A stretch of DNA of 64,000 nt, taken from Streptomyces sp. 135. GTDB lineage: Bacteria > Actinomycetota > Actinomycetes > Streptomycetales > Streptomycetaceae. The stretch is from positions 744,001 to 808,000 of the forward strand of contig NZ_CP075691.1 in assembly GCF_020026305.1 (NCBI RefSeq), given 5' to 3'. How positions within the stretch are numbered: position 1 is the first letter of the stretch; every line of letters starts with the position of its first letter. Below the pieces are notes generated by a model. That model saw only the letters and a list, made by a program, of their open reading frames with translations. It had not been told where the DNA came from and did not search any database. This document shows positions 25,015 to 34,233 of this stretch, piece after piece. The position numbers and the translations under genes are program-made.

Positions 25015-26138
25015 GTGGCCGAGCCTGTCCGCGTGCGCAGACTGACCGACCAGGAGGGGCAGAAGCTGCAGCAGATCGTGCGTCGGGGCAGCACCAGCTC
25101 GGTGCGTTACCGGCGCGCGATGATGCTGCTGGCCTCGGCCGGCGGGAACCGGGTGCCCGTGATCGCCCAGCTGGTGCAGGCCGACGAGGACACTGTCCGG
25201 GACGTGATCCACCGGTTCAACGAGATGGGCCTGGCCTGTCTGGACCCTAGGTGGGCGGGAGGCCGTCCCCGCCAACTCAGCCCTGACGACGAAGACTTCG
25301 TCATCCAGACGGCCATCACCCGCCCGGCCAAGCTCGGCCAGCCCTTCACCCGCTGGTCCCTGCGCAAGCTCGTCGCCTACCTGCGCAAAGCCCACGGCCA
25401 CGTGGTCCGCATCGGCCGCGAGGCGTTACGCTGCCTGCTCGCCCGCCGCGGCATTACCTTCCAGCGCATCAAGACATGGAAGGAGTCCCCGGACCCCGAC
25501 CGCGAGGCGAAGCTGGACCGGATCGAGGAGGTCCTCGACCGCTTCTCCGACCGGGTCTTCGCCTTCGACGAGTTCGGCCCGCTCGGGATCCGTCCCACCG
25601 CGGGCTCAGGCTGGGCTGAGCAGAAGCGCCCCGACCGGCTGCCCGCCACCTACCACCGCACCCACGGCGTGCGCTACTTCCACGGCTGCTACTCGATCGG
25701 CGACGACACCCTGTGGGGCGTCAACCGCCGCAGAAAGGGCGCGCCGCCAACACGCTGGCCGCGCTGAAGTCGATCCGCGCTGCCCGGCCCGACGGCGCCC
25801 CGATCTACGTGATCCTGGACAACCTGTCCGCCCACAAAGGCGCCGACATCCGCCGCTGGGCGAGGAAGAACAAGGTCGAGCTGTGCTTCACCCCGACCTA
25901 TGCATCCTGGGCGAACCCGATCGAAGCCCACTTCGGACCGCTTCGGCAGTTCACCATCGCCAACTCCCACCACCCCAACCACACCGTCCAGACACGGGCC
26001 CTGCACGCCTACCTGCGCTGGCGCAACGCCAACGCCCGCCACCGCGACGTCCTGTCCGCCGAACGACGTGAACGCGCCCGCATCCGCAGCGAGAAGGGCA
26101 TCCGCTGGGGCGGACGTCCCCTCAAGACCGCAGCGTGA
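25015..26138 (+). CDS. IS630-family transposase, in two frames
   Basis: Start GTG at 25015 with TGGAGG upstream. The first frame (to 25767) has the helix-turn-helix part (VIAQLVQADEDTVRDVIHRFNEMG) and the first catalytic aspartate in FAFDEFGPLGI. The second frame, shifted by one base near 25735, has the second aspartate in YVILDNLSAHKG and the glutamate in SWANPIEAHF, completing the DDE triad. The shift occurs at AGAAAGGGC, where a -1 slip would join the frames exactly. Either a programmed frameshift, as known in this family, or an inactivating mutation. All three catalytic residues are present. Confidence 0.85.
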
Positions 26139-26184
26139 GCGCACTTCCCACCCAGTGCACGGCTCCTCGTGAAAGGCTGGGAGC

Positions 26185-26757
26185 ATGATGGGCGGACCGT
26201 CTGAGAACCCAGAACTCTGGGCCTTCCTGGAATCACTGCACCGCGGCGAGTTCCTTTCCGGCACCGTCACAGCGATCGAACGGTTCGGTGTGTTCGTTGC
26301 GCTGGACGACAGCCCCGACCATCCGGTCTTCCCTGGCGTCGGGTTCATCTCCTTCGCTGAGCTGTCCTGGCGACGTTTCGACGCAGCCTCCGATGTCGTG
26401 CAGATCGGACAGCGCCTCTCATGCGAGTTCCTCCAGTTCGACACGTGGAACCTGGAGGCCAGACTGTCCTTGAAAGCCACACAGCCGGACCCCTTTCAGG
26501 TATTCGCTGACACCATCGCGGTGGGGCAGAAACTGCCTGGCCAGGTCACCAAGCTGATCCCGTTCGGCGTCTTCGTCCAGGTCACCGACGGCATCGAGGG
26601 ACTGGTTCACTTGCGAGAGCTCGCCTGGACACCGGTGGAGACTCCATCAGATGTCGTCCAGGTCGGCGACAAGATCACGGTGGTCGTCACCGAGATCGAC
26701 CGAGAGCGACGCAGGCTAGCCCTCTCCCGACGACAAGGCTCATCCGCCGGCGTGTGA
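26185..26757 (+). CDS. Two-S1-domain RNA-binding protein, IS passenger
   Basis: 190 residues with two S1 folds: LSGTVTAIERFGVFVALDD (about 23-95) and LPGQVTKLIPFGVFVQVTDGIEGLVHLREL (about 115-185). S1 domains bind single-stranded RNA and occur in ribosomal protein S1, RNases and translation factors. The start ATG follows GGGAGC. It begins 46 bases after the transposase stop on the same strand and lies inside the element's inverted repeats. Similar short two-S1 proteins are common in Streptomyces, where I know no proven role. Carriage by the element suggests either capture of a host gene or benefit to the element or host. Confidence 0.85.
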   Translation: MMGGPSENPELWAFLESLHRGEFLSGTVTAIERFGVFVALDDSPDHPVFPGVGFISFAELSWRRFDAASDVVQIGQRLSCEFLQFDTWNLEARLSLKATQPDPFQVFADTIAVGQKLPGQVTKLIPFGVFVQVTDGIEGLVHLRELAWTPVETPSDVVQVGDKITVVVTEIDRERRRLALSRRQGSSAGV

Positions 26758-26831
26758 TGCGCTGCCTTCCTGCGACAGCTCCCTTGCGCGAGTGTTCCTG
26801 AACGTCTGCTCAGTCAAAGGAGGCACACTCC

Positions 26832-26862
26832 CCAGGCCGGTGAACCTTTGCGGTCACAGCAC
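26832..26862 (-). repeat. Right terminal inverted repeat of the IS630 element
   Basis: Partner of 24931-24961, followed by TA at 26863-26864. It lies 75 bases after the S1-protein stop, which places that gene inside the element. Confidence 0.85.
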
Positions 26863-26864
26863 TA

Positions 26865-27829
26865 GCGGATGGTGGTCACACCGAGTCCGTGGATCGGCGT
26901 CGGGTCCAAGACGTCCCCCGCAGGCCCGTCTCGTCCGCCGTCGGGCGACCCGGCTCGTGGATGCCGGTGTAGACGCACCGGCCCCGTACTCGACGAAGGA
27001 GCCGAAGAGGGCGGATCGTCTCCGTCGCGCCGTCGACAACGAGCTCGTGCTCCTGGTCCTCGTTGTCGTGGTGGGCGCCGGTCGGTCGGGCAGTGTGGTC
27101 CCGGCCCGGGGGAAGCGGGTGTGGCTGATGAAAAAGCGCCACCCATAGCTCTCGGGGCACGGCCGCCCGGTTCCCTTGGGCGCTCTGACCGCTGATCGAG
27201 AGTTGCGACCCATCGCTGACACTGATCACGAGGCGAGACTCCCCCATCCCGTTCCGCGGTGGTGTCCGGCGCAGAATCGCCAAAGTGAGGCGGACTGCGT
27301 TTGAGTCCTGGACTCTCACTACCGATCTCACTGCGTGCCTCGACGCGACATCGGGCGAACCGCCCGCCGTCGTGTCGAGGCAACGTCAGGTACGGCGTCC
27401 TATGGAGGACCGCGACGCCACGTACCGTGTCCGGCCGCCGGTTGCGCTGGTTGCGCCGGACCACGAGACCGCATCGCTCCCCTACATCCCGGCACCCCAC
27501 TCAGTAGGGTCCGCCCCGAGCTCAAGGCCGCCTGACGGTGCCGGGGACACCACCGCGGGGTGGCTCTGCGACGACCACCAGCCGTGATCGATTGCACGGG
27601 CTGCCCGCGGGAGCGCCCCCTGCTCCCGTTCGCTCCCACGACTTCCCACTATTGACCGACCCCTCCCGCCCGTGCCAGTGGCTACCAAGATCCGGACCAT
27701 TACCGGACCAGCCCCCGGGCGAAAGGCTTACAGAACATCATTACCCCAGGTCAGCCTGGTAGCAGCTGCTGTACCGACCCTGTTCCTCTCCAGGCGACCT
27801 CCGCACCTGCGCCACTCTCCACGATCGGT
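26865..27829. other. Decayed region right of the IS630 element
   Basis: Nearly 1 kb without an intact gene. The first 400 bases have minus-strand fragments (VSDGSQLSISGQSAQGN, ELVVDGATETIRP, GDVLDPTPIHGLGVTTI) in different frames that may be the other part of the gene interrupted by the element. Around 27385-27620 is a degenerate sequence that recurs at 39139-39300. Confidence 0.4.
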
Positions 27830-29827
27830 TCAGCACCCCGCGCCCCGATTGCCGTGGGAACGCGTCCGCCAGGCCCGGGCGAAGAGTTCGGGCAGGGGGC
27901 CGGCGACGGGCCGGGAGCAGACCTTGTGCCCGATGACCCGGACCCCGAGCAGCCCGGCCTTCCAGGTCTCCATCGGAGGGTAGAACTTGTCCCCGCCCGC
28001 CCAGTCGCCGGGCAGGAACACCCCGCGCCCGGCCCGGGCTCTGCGGTCGGCGACCGCCAGACCGACCTCGACGAGTGCGGCCGCAACGGCTTTGTGGTGC
28101 CCGGGAGTCCACCGGTTGAAGCGGCGGATACGGCGGTCAGTGGGCACGGGCAGAGCGAGCAGCTGCAGATACAGAGTGGCGGCGTCCGTATCCAGACCGG
28201 TGGTGGCGACCGCCTCCTCGACCACCTCTGGTGCGGACAGCCGCGGATCGGACTCGTAGCCGCACGGCGGCAGAGCCCCCTCGGTTATGCGCTGCACGAT
28301 CCTCTCGAACTCGGGACCGCGCACCCGGCGGACCAGCGCCAGATGTGAGTCCTCCACGTCCACCACGGTCTCCAGGCGCCGCGAGCGCTCGTCGGACCCG
28401 TAGCGGCCGGGCCGGAAGTACACGCTGGGCGCCTCGCGCTCACCGCGCCGGTCGAACCCTGCCTCGGACACGACGACCAGGCCGTCGTCCAGCGTTGGAT
28501 GGGCAAGCGGCTCGGCGGCGTCCAAGTAGGGCAGGGCCCCGGGGAAGCCCGGCAGCAGTTCCGCCACGGTGCGGCCGCGCAGGCTGCGGCCGCGGGCGGA
28601 GAGCAGCAACCCCGGGTGGGCCAGACGTTCCCGCAGCAGCCGTACGGTCTCGGGGACACCCCGGCGTACGGGATCTCCTTCCGGAAGCTCGGCGTACACC
28701 CAGTCGACGGCGTCGCAGACCACGGCGAGCAGCTCTCGGAAACGGAAACCCTCGTCGCCCTCCCAGCCGCCGCCGCTGATGCTGTTCACCCGCAGCCGGG
28801 TGTCCGGGTCGCGGGTCAGCCGCGGCTCGCGCGCGGGATCGGCGAACACGGCGCACACGGCTGCCGGGGCCATCCGTACATCGCTGTGCTCGGCGGCGAC
28901 CGCGAGCGTCGACTCCGGCACGGCGGGGCGTACGCCCTGCTGCCTGCGCCAGGCCTCGGCGATCCGCTCGGCGAGCGCCAGCTGCCCGCCCTCCAGCCAC
29001 AGCTGTTCGGGGTCAGCGGGCAGTGCGTCGGCCAGCAGATCGAGGCGCTCGGCCACCCGCAGGGCCGCCAACTCCCGCTCACCGGCCTCGGCTTCGGACT
29101 GCTTGAGCCCCATCACCTTGCGCGCCTCGGCATCGAGTCCCCGGTACCCGTACTTCACATCGGGTATTCCGGCAAGCAGCAGCGCGGCTCCGGCCCGGCT
29201 CAGCCCGGTCCGCTCGGCGAGCACCGCGGCCGCCGCGCGGTCCCAGGGCGCGGGACCCTTCTCCCGTACGAGGTGCACGAGGCGCCGCAGCCGGTCAGGT
29301 GTGTCCCAACCGGCCTCGGGCACCGGCTCGGTGGCGGTGATCCGACCTGGTGCCGACGGCTGGGCGGTGCCGGTACGCAACTCGACGAAGCGCTGCCCGT
29401 CCCGGCCGGTGCCGAGCCCGTGCAGAGCGACCACCGCACCATCGTGGGTCCGAGCGGCGCGCGTGTCCTTGTCGGCGAGTTCGAGGACGCCCGTACGCAT
29501 CCGGGAGCGAGCCTCCGGGTCGGCAAAGGGAGTTTCTGCCCATACCTCCAGCATCGCCAGCTGGACCGCGCGCAGATGGTCCTGCACGTGGAAGGAGCTC
29601 GCCCGCAGGGCCACGGCGCCGCACCGACCGATGAACCGGTACCAGTTCCAGCCCCGGTAGCGCGCGGGCGCCTCCTCACCGCTCCCGGTCAAGTAGTCGC
29701 CGACCTCGGTGAACGCGGTGAGCGTGCCGGGCCCCCAGTGTCCGGAACCTTCGATGAAACCGTTGAGGGCCTGGGCGATCCACTTCTCGTCGAAGGGCTG
29801 TACGGGGCGTATCGGGGTGCGGGGCAT
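27830..29827 (-). CDS. Uncharacterised 665-residue protein
   Basis: The ATG at 29827 opens with MPRTPIRPVQPFDEKW; the frame is open further upstream but that leader is unconserved in character. The protein is cytoplasmic in composition, with no signal peptide or membrane segment. It contains segments such as WNWYRFIGRCGAVALRA, KVMGLKQSEAEAGERELAALRVAERLDLLADAL and RWTPGHHKAVAAALVEVGLA. I do not recognise a catalytic motif. Large proteins of this kind occur in Streptomyces beside MoxR-type AAA genes, but none is adjacent here. Function unknown. Codon pattern is typical of a real gene. Confidence 0.8.
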   Translation of the reverse strand: MPRTPIRPVQPFDEKWIAQALNGFIEGSGHWGPGTLTAFTEVGDYLTGSGEEAPARYRGWNWYRFIGRCGAVALRASSFHVQDHLRAVQLAMLEVWAETPFADPEARSRMRTGVLELADKDTRAARTHDGAVVALHGLGTGRDGQRFVELRTGTAQPSAPGRITATEPVPEAGWDTPDRLRRLVHLVREKGPAPWDRAAAAVLAERTGLSRAGAALLLAGIPDVKYGYRGLDAEARKVMGLKQSEAEAGERELAALRVAERLDLLADALPADPEQLWLEGGQLALAERIAEAWRRQQGVRPAVPESTLAVAAEHSDVRMAPAAVCAVFADPAREPRLTRDPDTRLRVNSISGGGWEGDEGFRFRELLAVVCDAVDWVYAELPEGDPVRRGVPETVRLLRERLAHPGLLLSARGRSLRGRTVAELLPGFPGALPYLDAAEPLAHPTLDDGLVVVSEAGFDRRGEREAPSVYFRPGRYGSDERSRRLETVVDVEDSHLALVRRVRGPEFERIVQRITEGALPPCGYESDPRLSAPEVVEEAVATTGLDTDAATLYLQLLALPVPTDRRIRRFNRWTPGHHKAVAAALVEVGLAVADRRARAGRGVFLPGDWAGGDKFYPPMETWKAGLLGVRVIGHKVCSRPVAGPLPELFARAWRTRSHGNRGAGC

Positions 29828-30071
29828 GCGGCCATCCTGCCGGATCGCGTGCCTTCCTTTCGCCGGTGCCGAGGCCCGCGCTTCACCTTGCTGACCCGGC
29901 GCTCCGTCGGCGAATGCACACGCCGAACTGAGCGGCAGTGCTCCGTCGCAGGCCCGTTGAGGTACACGTACCGCCGATACCTGGAGGCAGTAAGGGTTGG
30001 GTCGACATCGCGACTGCGTGGGAATCCACCTGGGGAGAGGGGCAGCAGAGCACCCTTGGTAGGGTGCGCCG

Positions 30072-30506
30072 ATGTCAACGATCAAGCAGTTTCAAGTGAC
30101 CTTCGACTGCGCTGAACCGGCGCGCCTGGCCGCCTTCTGGTGTGAGGTGCTGGGGTACGTCGTACCGCCGGTCCCGGAGGGTTTCGTCACGTGGGAGGAG
30201 TACCACCGCTCGCTGCCGCCCGAGGAGCAGGTGATCTACTTCGCGTGCAGTGATCCCTCGGGTGTGGGTCCGCGGCTTCTCTTCCAGCGAGTTCCCGAAG
30301 GCAAGGTCGTGAAGAACCGGCTGCATCTCGATGTGCGAGCCGGTACCGGGCTCGTGGGTGAGGAGCGCCTTGCCACACTCGAGGCCGAGTGCGCACGACT
30401 TGTCGCGCTCGACGCGGTACATGTGCGAACGATGCGTGCCGACGGCGAGAACGAGTCCTGCATCGTGATGCAGGACCCTGAGGGCAACGAGTTCTGCCTC
30501 GACTGA
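30072..30506 (+). CDS. VOC-family (glyoxalase-like) protein
   Basis: 144 residues with the paired beta-alpha-beta-beta-beta units of the vicinal oxygen chelate superfamily: FQVTFDCAEPARLAAFWCEVLGY at the start and CIVMQDPEGNEFCLD at the end, the latter with the metal-ligand glutamate position. It resembles the Glyoxalase_6-type group, whose members include antibiotic-binding and isomerase-like proteins. The specific substrate cannot be read. Divergent from the large protein at 27830-29827. Confidence 0.85.
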   Translation: MSTIKQFQVTFDCAEPARLAAFWCEVLGYVVPPVPEGFVTWEEYHRSLPPEEQVIYFACSDPSGVGPRLLFQRVPEGKVVKNRLHLDVRAGTGLVGEERLATLEAECARLVALDAVHVRTMRADGENESCIVMQDPEGNEFCLD

Positions 30507-30561
30507 GCCCCTCCGAGACTGCCAGGCAGGGAGCCGTCTGCCCTGGGTGATCTCTCAGGTC

Positions 30562-30908
30562 CGCATGCGGCGGGGGTTTCCCGTGGGAGCGAGGTTGCGT
30601 AGGCGGGCGACGCCGTACATTGCGTAGCGCACGCCGTCGCCTCTCAGGCGGCAGTCGCGCACCCGGGCCCGGAGCAGTCGTTGCTATTGCCCGGCAGCGG
30701 CCGGTCGACCACCACGACCAGCCGGGTGTCGGCGTCGATGACGACCTGGTGGTTGGTGGAGTATCGGTAGTTCTTCGACTGCGGGCCGATGTCGTCGGTC
30801 ACTTGGTCTGCGTCCGATTTCGAAACCCCCGAACAGCAGGGCCAGTTGCCCCAACGGCAAGTTCGTTGGGCAGTACGCGGCGACCAGCGGCATCCCGTCC
30901 TCCAGCAA
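30562..30908 (-). pseudogene. IS5-family transposase remnant
   Basis: Minus-strand pieces in different frames match an IS5-type transposase in order: LEDGMPLVAAYCPTNLPLGQLALLFG (N-terminal helix region), NYRYSTNHQVVIDADTRLVVVV and PLPGNSNDC (around the first catalytic aspartate), and RDCRLRGDGVRYAMYGVARLRNLA (C-terminus). The middle is deleted and frames are broken. Inactive. Confidence 0.7.
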
Positions 30909-31149
30909 CAGTTCTACGGTCGGCCCCGGCCCGGGGAGTCGGCACCCTCACGACGCAGCGCGGGCACCAACTTGCTGAAGACGGGCGGGCGCAGCCCGGT
31001 AAACGGGGCTATTCCAGGACGGCTCGAAGGCCGTGATCACACCTGACACGATCAAGATCACCGCAGAGCGAGATCACTTGCGGGACGACCCTTAGCTGAT
31101 GCGATTCCAACTCTTGTGCATGGCAGAAGAGCGTGTTCGTCAGCAGGGA

Positions 31150-32177
31150 ATAGATCCGCAGCAAGCCACGCGTTACGGACGCTGGGTTCCGCGGGACAAG
31201 TCCGTTACGACAACCTCAAGGCTGCCGTCACCCGCGTGCTGGGCCTGAACCGGGCGAGGGTGGAGAGCGACCGGTGGATCGCGTTCAAGTCGCACTTCGG
31301 CATCGAGAGCTTCTACTGCCGGCCCGGTATCGAGGGCGCCCACGAGAAGGGCGGCGCCGAGGGCCAGATCGGGTACTTCCGCCGCAACCACTTCGCCCCG
31401 GTCCCGGAGGTCGGCTCGCTCGCCGAGCTGAACGAGATGGTCGAGCAGTGGGACCTGCACGACGGGCGGCGCCGGATCGGGTCCCGACCGCGGACCATCG
31501 ACGAGTACTTCGCCGTCGAACAGCCGCTGCTGCTGCCGCTGCCGGAGGAGCCGTTCGAGACCGGCCGGGCGTTCACTCCCCGTGTCGACCGCTACAGCCA
31601 GATCGCGGTCAGAACGAACCGCTACTCGGTTCCGGTCCGTCTGATCGGCAAGCGTGTCCGCGTGGTCCTGCACGCTTCTCACCTGGTCGTCTACGACCAG
31701 AACATCGAAGTCCCCCCGGCACGAACGGCTGATCGCGAAGGGCGGATGCCGTCTCGAGCTGGACCACTACCTTGAGGCGCTGATCCGAAAGCCGGGCGCC
31801 TTCCGCGGGCGCCACTGCACTCGAACAGGCCCGCTCGGCAGGCAAGTTCAATCCTGTTCATGACGCCTGGTGGGCCCAGGCCAAGAAGGTTCTCGGCGAT
31901 CGCGATGGAACCCGGGCCCTGATCGAGGTTCTACTGCTGGGCCGGCACATTCCCCACGAGTTTCTGGTCGCCGGACTTGTCATCGCCCTGCGGGCGGGGG
32001 CTTTGACTGCGGACGCGGTCGCCCTGGAGGCCCGCATAGCCGCCCATAGCGAGGACGAGCCGTATATCCCCTTGCCGCCAGCCTCGCCGACGGCGCCCTC
32101 GGCGGCGAATGTGACGTCCTGCACGAGTGGAGGCTCACTCATCTTCCGCCGGATACCAGGCCGTTGCCCTCGGTGAT
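31150..32177 (+). pseudogene. IS21-family IstA transposase, truncated and frameshifted
   Basis: The C-terminal two-thirds of IstA is recognisable: GQVRYDNLKAAVTRVLG, ESFYCRPGIEGAHEKGGAEGQ with the catalytic glutamate region, NRYSVPVRLIGKRV. A frameshift near 31720 continues as RLIAKGGCRLELDHYLEAL and another near 31800 as KFNPVHDAWWAQAKKVLG. The N-terminal helix-turn-helix and first catalytic aspartate are absent. So the element cannot transpose by itself although its istB is intact. Confidence 0.8.
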
Positions 32178-32243
32178 GCCTTACGACCAGTTACTGAGAC
32201 GCCGCCGCGACAGCGTCGGTGACCACCGAGAGGGAGAAGCCCA

Positions 32244-33041
32244 GTGAACCTGCCCCGCCAGGGAGGCTTGACCGAGCAGGCTGCCGACGCCGCCATCGAC
32301 ACCTCCTCCCGCATGCTGCGGCTTCCTTCGATCCGCAAGGAGTTCTCCGATATCGCCGAGCGGGCGGCGAAGGAGCAGATGAGCTACCGCGGGTTCCTCG
32401 CCGAGCTGCTGATGGCCGAGTGCGACGACCGGGCTCGCCGCCGATCGGAACGGCGGATCAAGGCGGCAAATTTCCCGAGGGAAAAGTCCCTGCGGAGCTT
32501 CGGCTTCGACATGAACCCGAACATCGACGCTGCCACCATCCATACCTTGGCCAGCTGCGAGTGGGTCGAGAAGGGAAAGCCGCTCTGCCTGATCGGCGAT
32601 TCCGGCACCGGCAAATCGCACATGCTGATCGCACTCGGCACCGAGGCCGCGATGAAGGGCTTCCGCGTCCGCTACACGCTCGCCACGAAGCTCGTGAACG
32701 AGCTGGTCGAAGCCGCGGACGAGAAGCAGCTGAACAAGACGATCGCCCGCTACGGCCGTGTTGATCTTTTGTGTATCGACGAGCTCGGCTACATGGAACT
32801 CGACCGGCACGGGGCCGAGTTGCTGTTCCAGGTTCTGACCGAGCGCGAGGAGGAGAACAGCGTTGCGATCGCCTCCAACGAGTCCTTCGGCGGCTGGACC
32901 AAGACCTTCACCGACCCCCGTCTCTGCGCGGCCATCGTCGACCGTCTGACCTTCAACGGCACCATCATCGAGACCGGCACCGACTCCTACCGCCTCGCCT
33001 CCACCCGGGCCAAGGCCGAGGAACCCGCCAAGGTCGGCTGA
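32244..33041 (+). CDS. istB: IS21-family helper ATPase IstB
   Basis: 265 residues of the DnaC/IstB AAA+ family. Walker A GDSGTGKSH at about residues 118-126 and Walker B LLCIDELGY are both intact, and the N-terminal helical segment MSYRGFLAELLMAECDDR is typical. IstB selects and remodels target DNA for the IstA transposase. It follows the broken istA on the same strand, so it is probably a stranded helper gene rather than part of a mobile element. Confidence 0.92.
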   Translation: MNLPRQGGLTEQAADAAIDTSSRMLRLPSIRKEFSDIAERAAKEQMSYRGFLAELLMAECDDRARRRSERRIKAANFPREKSLRSFGFDMNPNIDAATIHTLASCEWVEKGKPLCLIGDSGTGKSHMLIALGTEAAMKGFRVRYTLATKLVNELVEAADEKQLNKTIARYGRVDLLCIDELGYMELDRHGAELLFQVLTEREEENSVAIASNESFGGWTKTFTDPRLCAAIVDRLTFNGTIIETGTDSYRLASTRAKAEEPAKVG

Positions 33042-33060
33042 CACCTGCAGGTTCCGACTC

Positions 33061-33094
33061 GGTGGCCCGCCGCCCTCACGGGCGGTGGGCCACC
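33061..33094. terminator. Hairpin terminator between istB and the MarR gene
   Basis: A 15-base stem with one mismatch, GGTGGCCCGCCGCCC pairing with GGGCGGTGGGCCACC, around the loop TCAC. It lies 20 bases after istB and overlaps the last codons of the converging MarR gene. Confidence 0.65.
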
Positions 33095-33576
33095 GCACCT
33101 CCCTTGCGCTGACGATGGTGTGCTGCTGCATCCCGGACTTCCTCGGTGGCCGCCCGAAAGGCAGGGGCAGCGTGAGCGAAGTAGTCGAAGAGAACGGCGC
33201 GTTGGTCCGGGGTGTATCGGCTGAGAACCTCGGCGATCTGGCTCCGGGCAGGCCCGACCACGCTTTCGATCCGGTCGAGGGAGTCAGCCACCGGCTCGAT
33301 GATGACCTTGCGCCGATCATCCGGATCGGTGGCCCGGCGGACGAATCCGGCTCGCTCCAGGCGGTCGATCAAGCGAGTGGTCGCCCCGGTGGTGAGGCCG
33401 GTGCATGCGGCCAGTTCTCCCGAGGTGAGCGTGCCTTCCAGCGCGATCTGGCTGAGCGCGTACCACTCGGAGGCGCTCAGCCCCACCGCTTCCGCCCCGG
33501 CCATGCCGTGGAGCCCCACGGCGTCGAGGTACTGACGGAAGACCAGGTGCTGGTCGGCCGGCGTCAGGTCTGCCAT
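33076..33576 (-). CDS. MarR-family regulator
   Basis: 166 residues from the ATG at 33576. The winged helix reads LSASEWYALSQIALEGTLTSGELAACTGLTTGATTRLIDRLERAGFVRRATDPDDRRKVII, the classic MarR recognition helix and wing. It is transcribed divergently from an SgcJ/EcaC-type gene with about 90 bases between them that contain a perfect palindrome. MarR proteins usually bind such sites and repress both themselves and the divergent gene, with release by a small ligand. The ligand is unknown. Confidence 0.9.
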   Translation of the reverse strand: MADLTPADQHLVFRQYLDAVGLHGMAGAEAVGLSASEWYALSQIALEGTLTSGELAACTGLTTGATTRLIDRLERAGFVRRATDPDDRRKVIIEPVADSLDRIESVVGPARSQIAEVLSRYTPDQRAVLFDYFAHAAPAFRAATEEVRDAAAHHRQRKGGAVAHRP

Positions 33577-33603
33577 GTCCCTGGGTACCCCTTGCCTAGA
33601 TAA

Positions 33604-33617
33604 CTGCACATGTGCAG
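33604..33617. promoter_or_regulatory. Probable MarR operator
   Basis: CTGCACATGTGCAG is a perfect 14-base palindrome in the divergent intergenic region, 28 bases upstream of the MarR start. A looser copy (ATCTGCACCAGTGTAACT) follows at 33635-33653. Confidence 0.55.
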
Positions 33618-33667
33618 ATAATGCGTACCTGCAATATCTGCACCAGTGTAACTATCTGGAGGCCCTC

Positions 33668-34117
33668 ATGCCCACCACGGACGACCGGAACGCCGTCACC
33701 CATGTGATCGCCTCACTCATCGACGCCTGGCGACGCCACGACGCCGACGCGTACGGTGCGCAGTTCACCCAGGACGCCACCTACGTCACCTTCGCCGGCA
33801 CGTACTACCAGGGCCGCCGCGACATCATCGACAGCCACCGGACGCTGTTCGCCAAGTTCCTTAAGGGCACACAGCTCGCCGACGAGATCCTGGACATCCG
33901 CTTCTACGGTCCGGACACCGCCGTGATCACCGGCCGGGGCGACAGCTACAAGGGCGGCAGGCCGAAGAAGCTGACCAAGGTCCAGACCTACACGCTGGTC
34001 CGGGAGCCGGACGGCCAGTGGCGCATCGCGGCCTTCCACAACACCAAGCGCAAGCCGCTTATGGAGGCCATCTCCTTCAAGGCCGCCCCCGATCTCGTCC
34101 CGGCATCCCAGAAGTGA
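33668..34117 (+). CDS. SgcJ/EcaC-type SnoaL-like protein
   Basis: 149 residues from the ATG at 33668 with GGAGG 6 bases upstream. Single NTF2/SnoaL-like fold: VIASLIDAWRRHDADAYGAQFTQDATYVTFAGTYYQGR then TYTLVREPDGQWRIAAFHNTKR. The SgcJ/EcaC group includes small proteins next to biosynthetic or stress genes; a catalytic role is unproven for most. Divergent from, and probably controlled by, the MarR protein at 33076. Confidence 0.85.
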   Translation: MPTTDDRNAVTHVIASLIDAWRRHDADAYGAQFTQDATYVTFAGTYYQGRRDIIDSHRTLFAKFLKGTQLADEILDIRFYGPDTAVITGRGDSYKGGRPKKLTKVQTYTLVREPDGQWRIAAFHNTKRKPLMEAISFKAAPDLVPASQK

Positions 34118-34233
34118 CCGGTGAAGCTGCAGAAAATCCCGCATGTGCAGGCGCCGACACACTCACACCCTCCGGTGACCGGCTGGAGACTCTCGTAGCG
34201 CCGGCCGCCGCTCTCGTGGCGCCTCCCCCGGTG

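Larger units (their letters stand above)
24931..26862 (+). mobile_element. IS630-family element of 1.93 kb carrying an S1-domain passenger gene
   Basis: The element is bounded by matching terminal inverted repeats (left GTGCTCTGACCGCATAGG, right in reverse GTGCTGTGACCGCAAAGG) and a TA dinucleotide on each side (24929-24930 and 26863-26864), the target duplication expected for IS630. Inside are the transposase (25015-26138) and a second gene for a two-S1-domain protein (26185-26757). Plain IS630 elements are near 1.1 kb, so the second gene makes this an extended element. No second right end was found just after the transposase. Confidence 0.8.

Noticed and set aside
26139..26184. An IS630 right end immediately after the transposase stop
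   Set aside because: No sequence resembling the left repeat is present here; the matching repeat is at 26832-26862.
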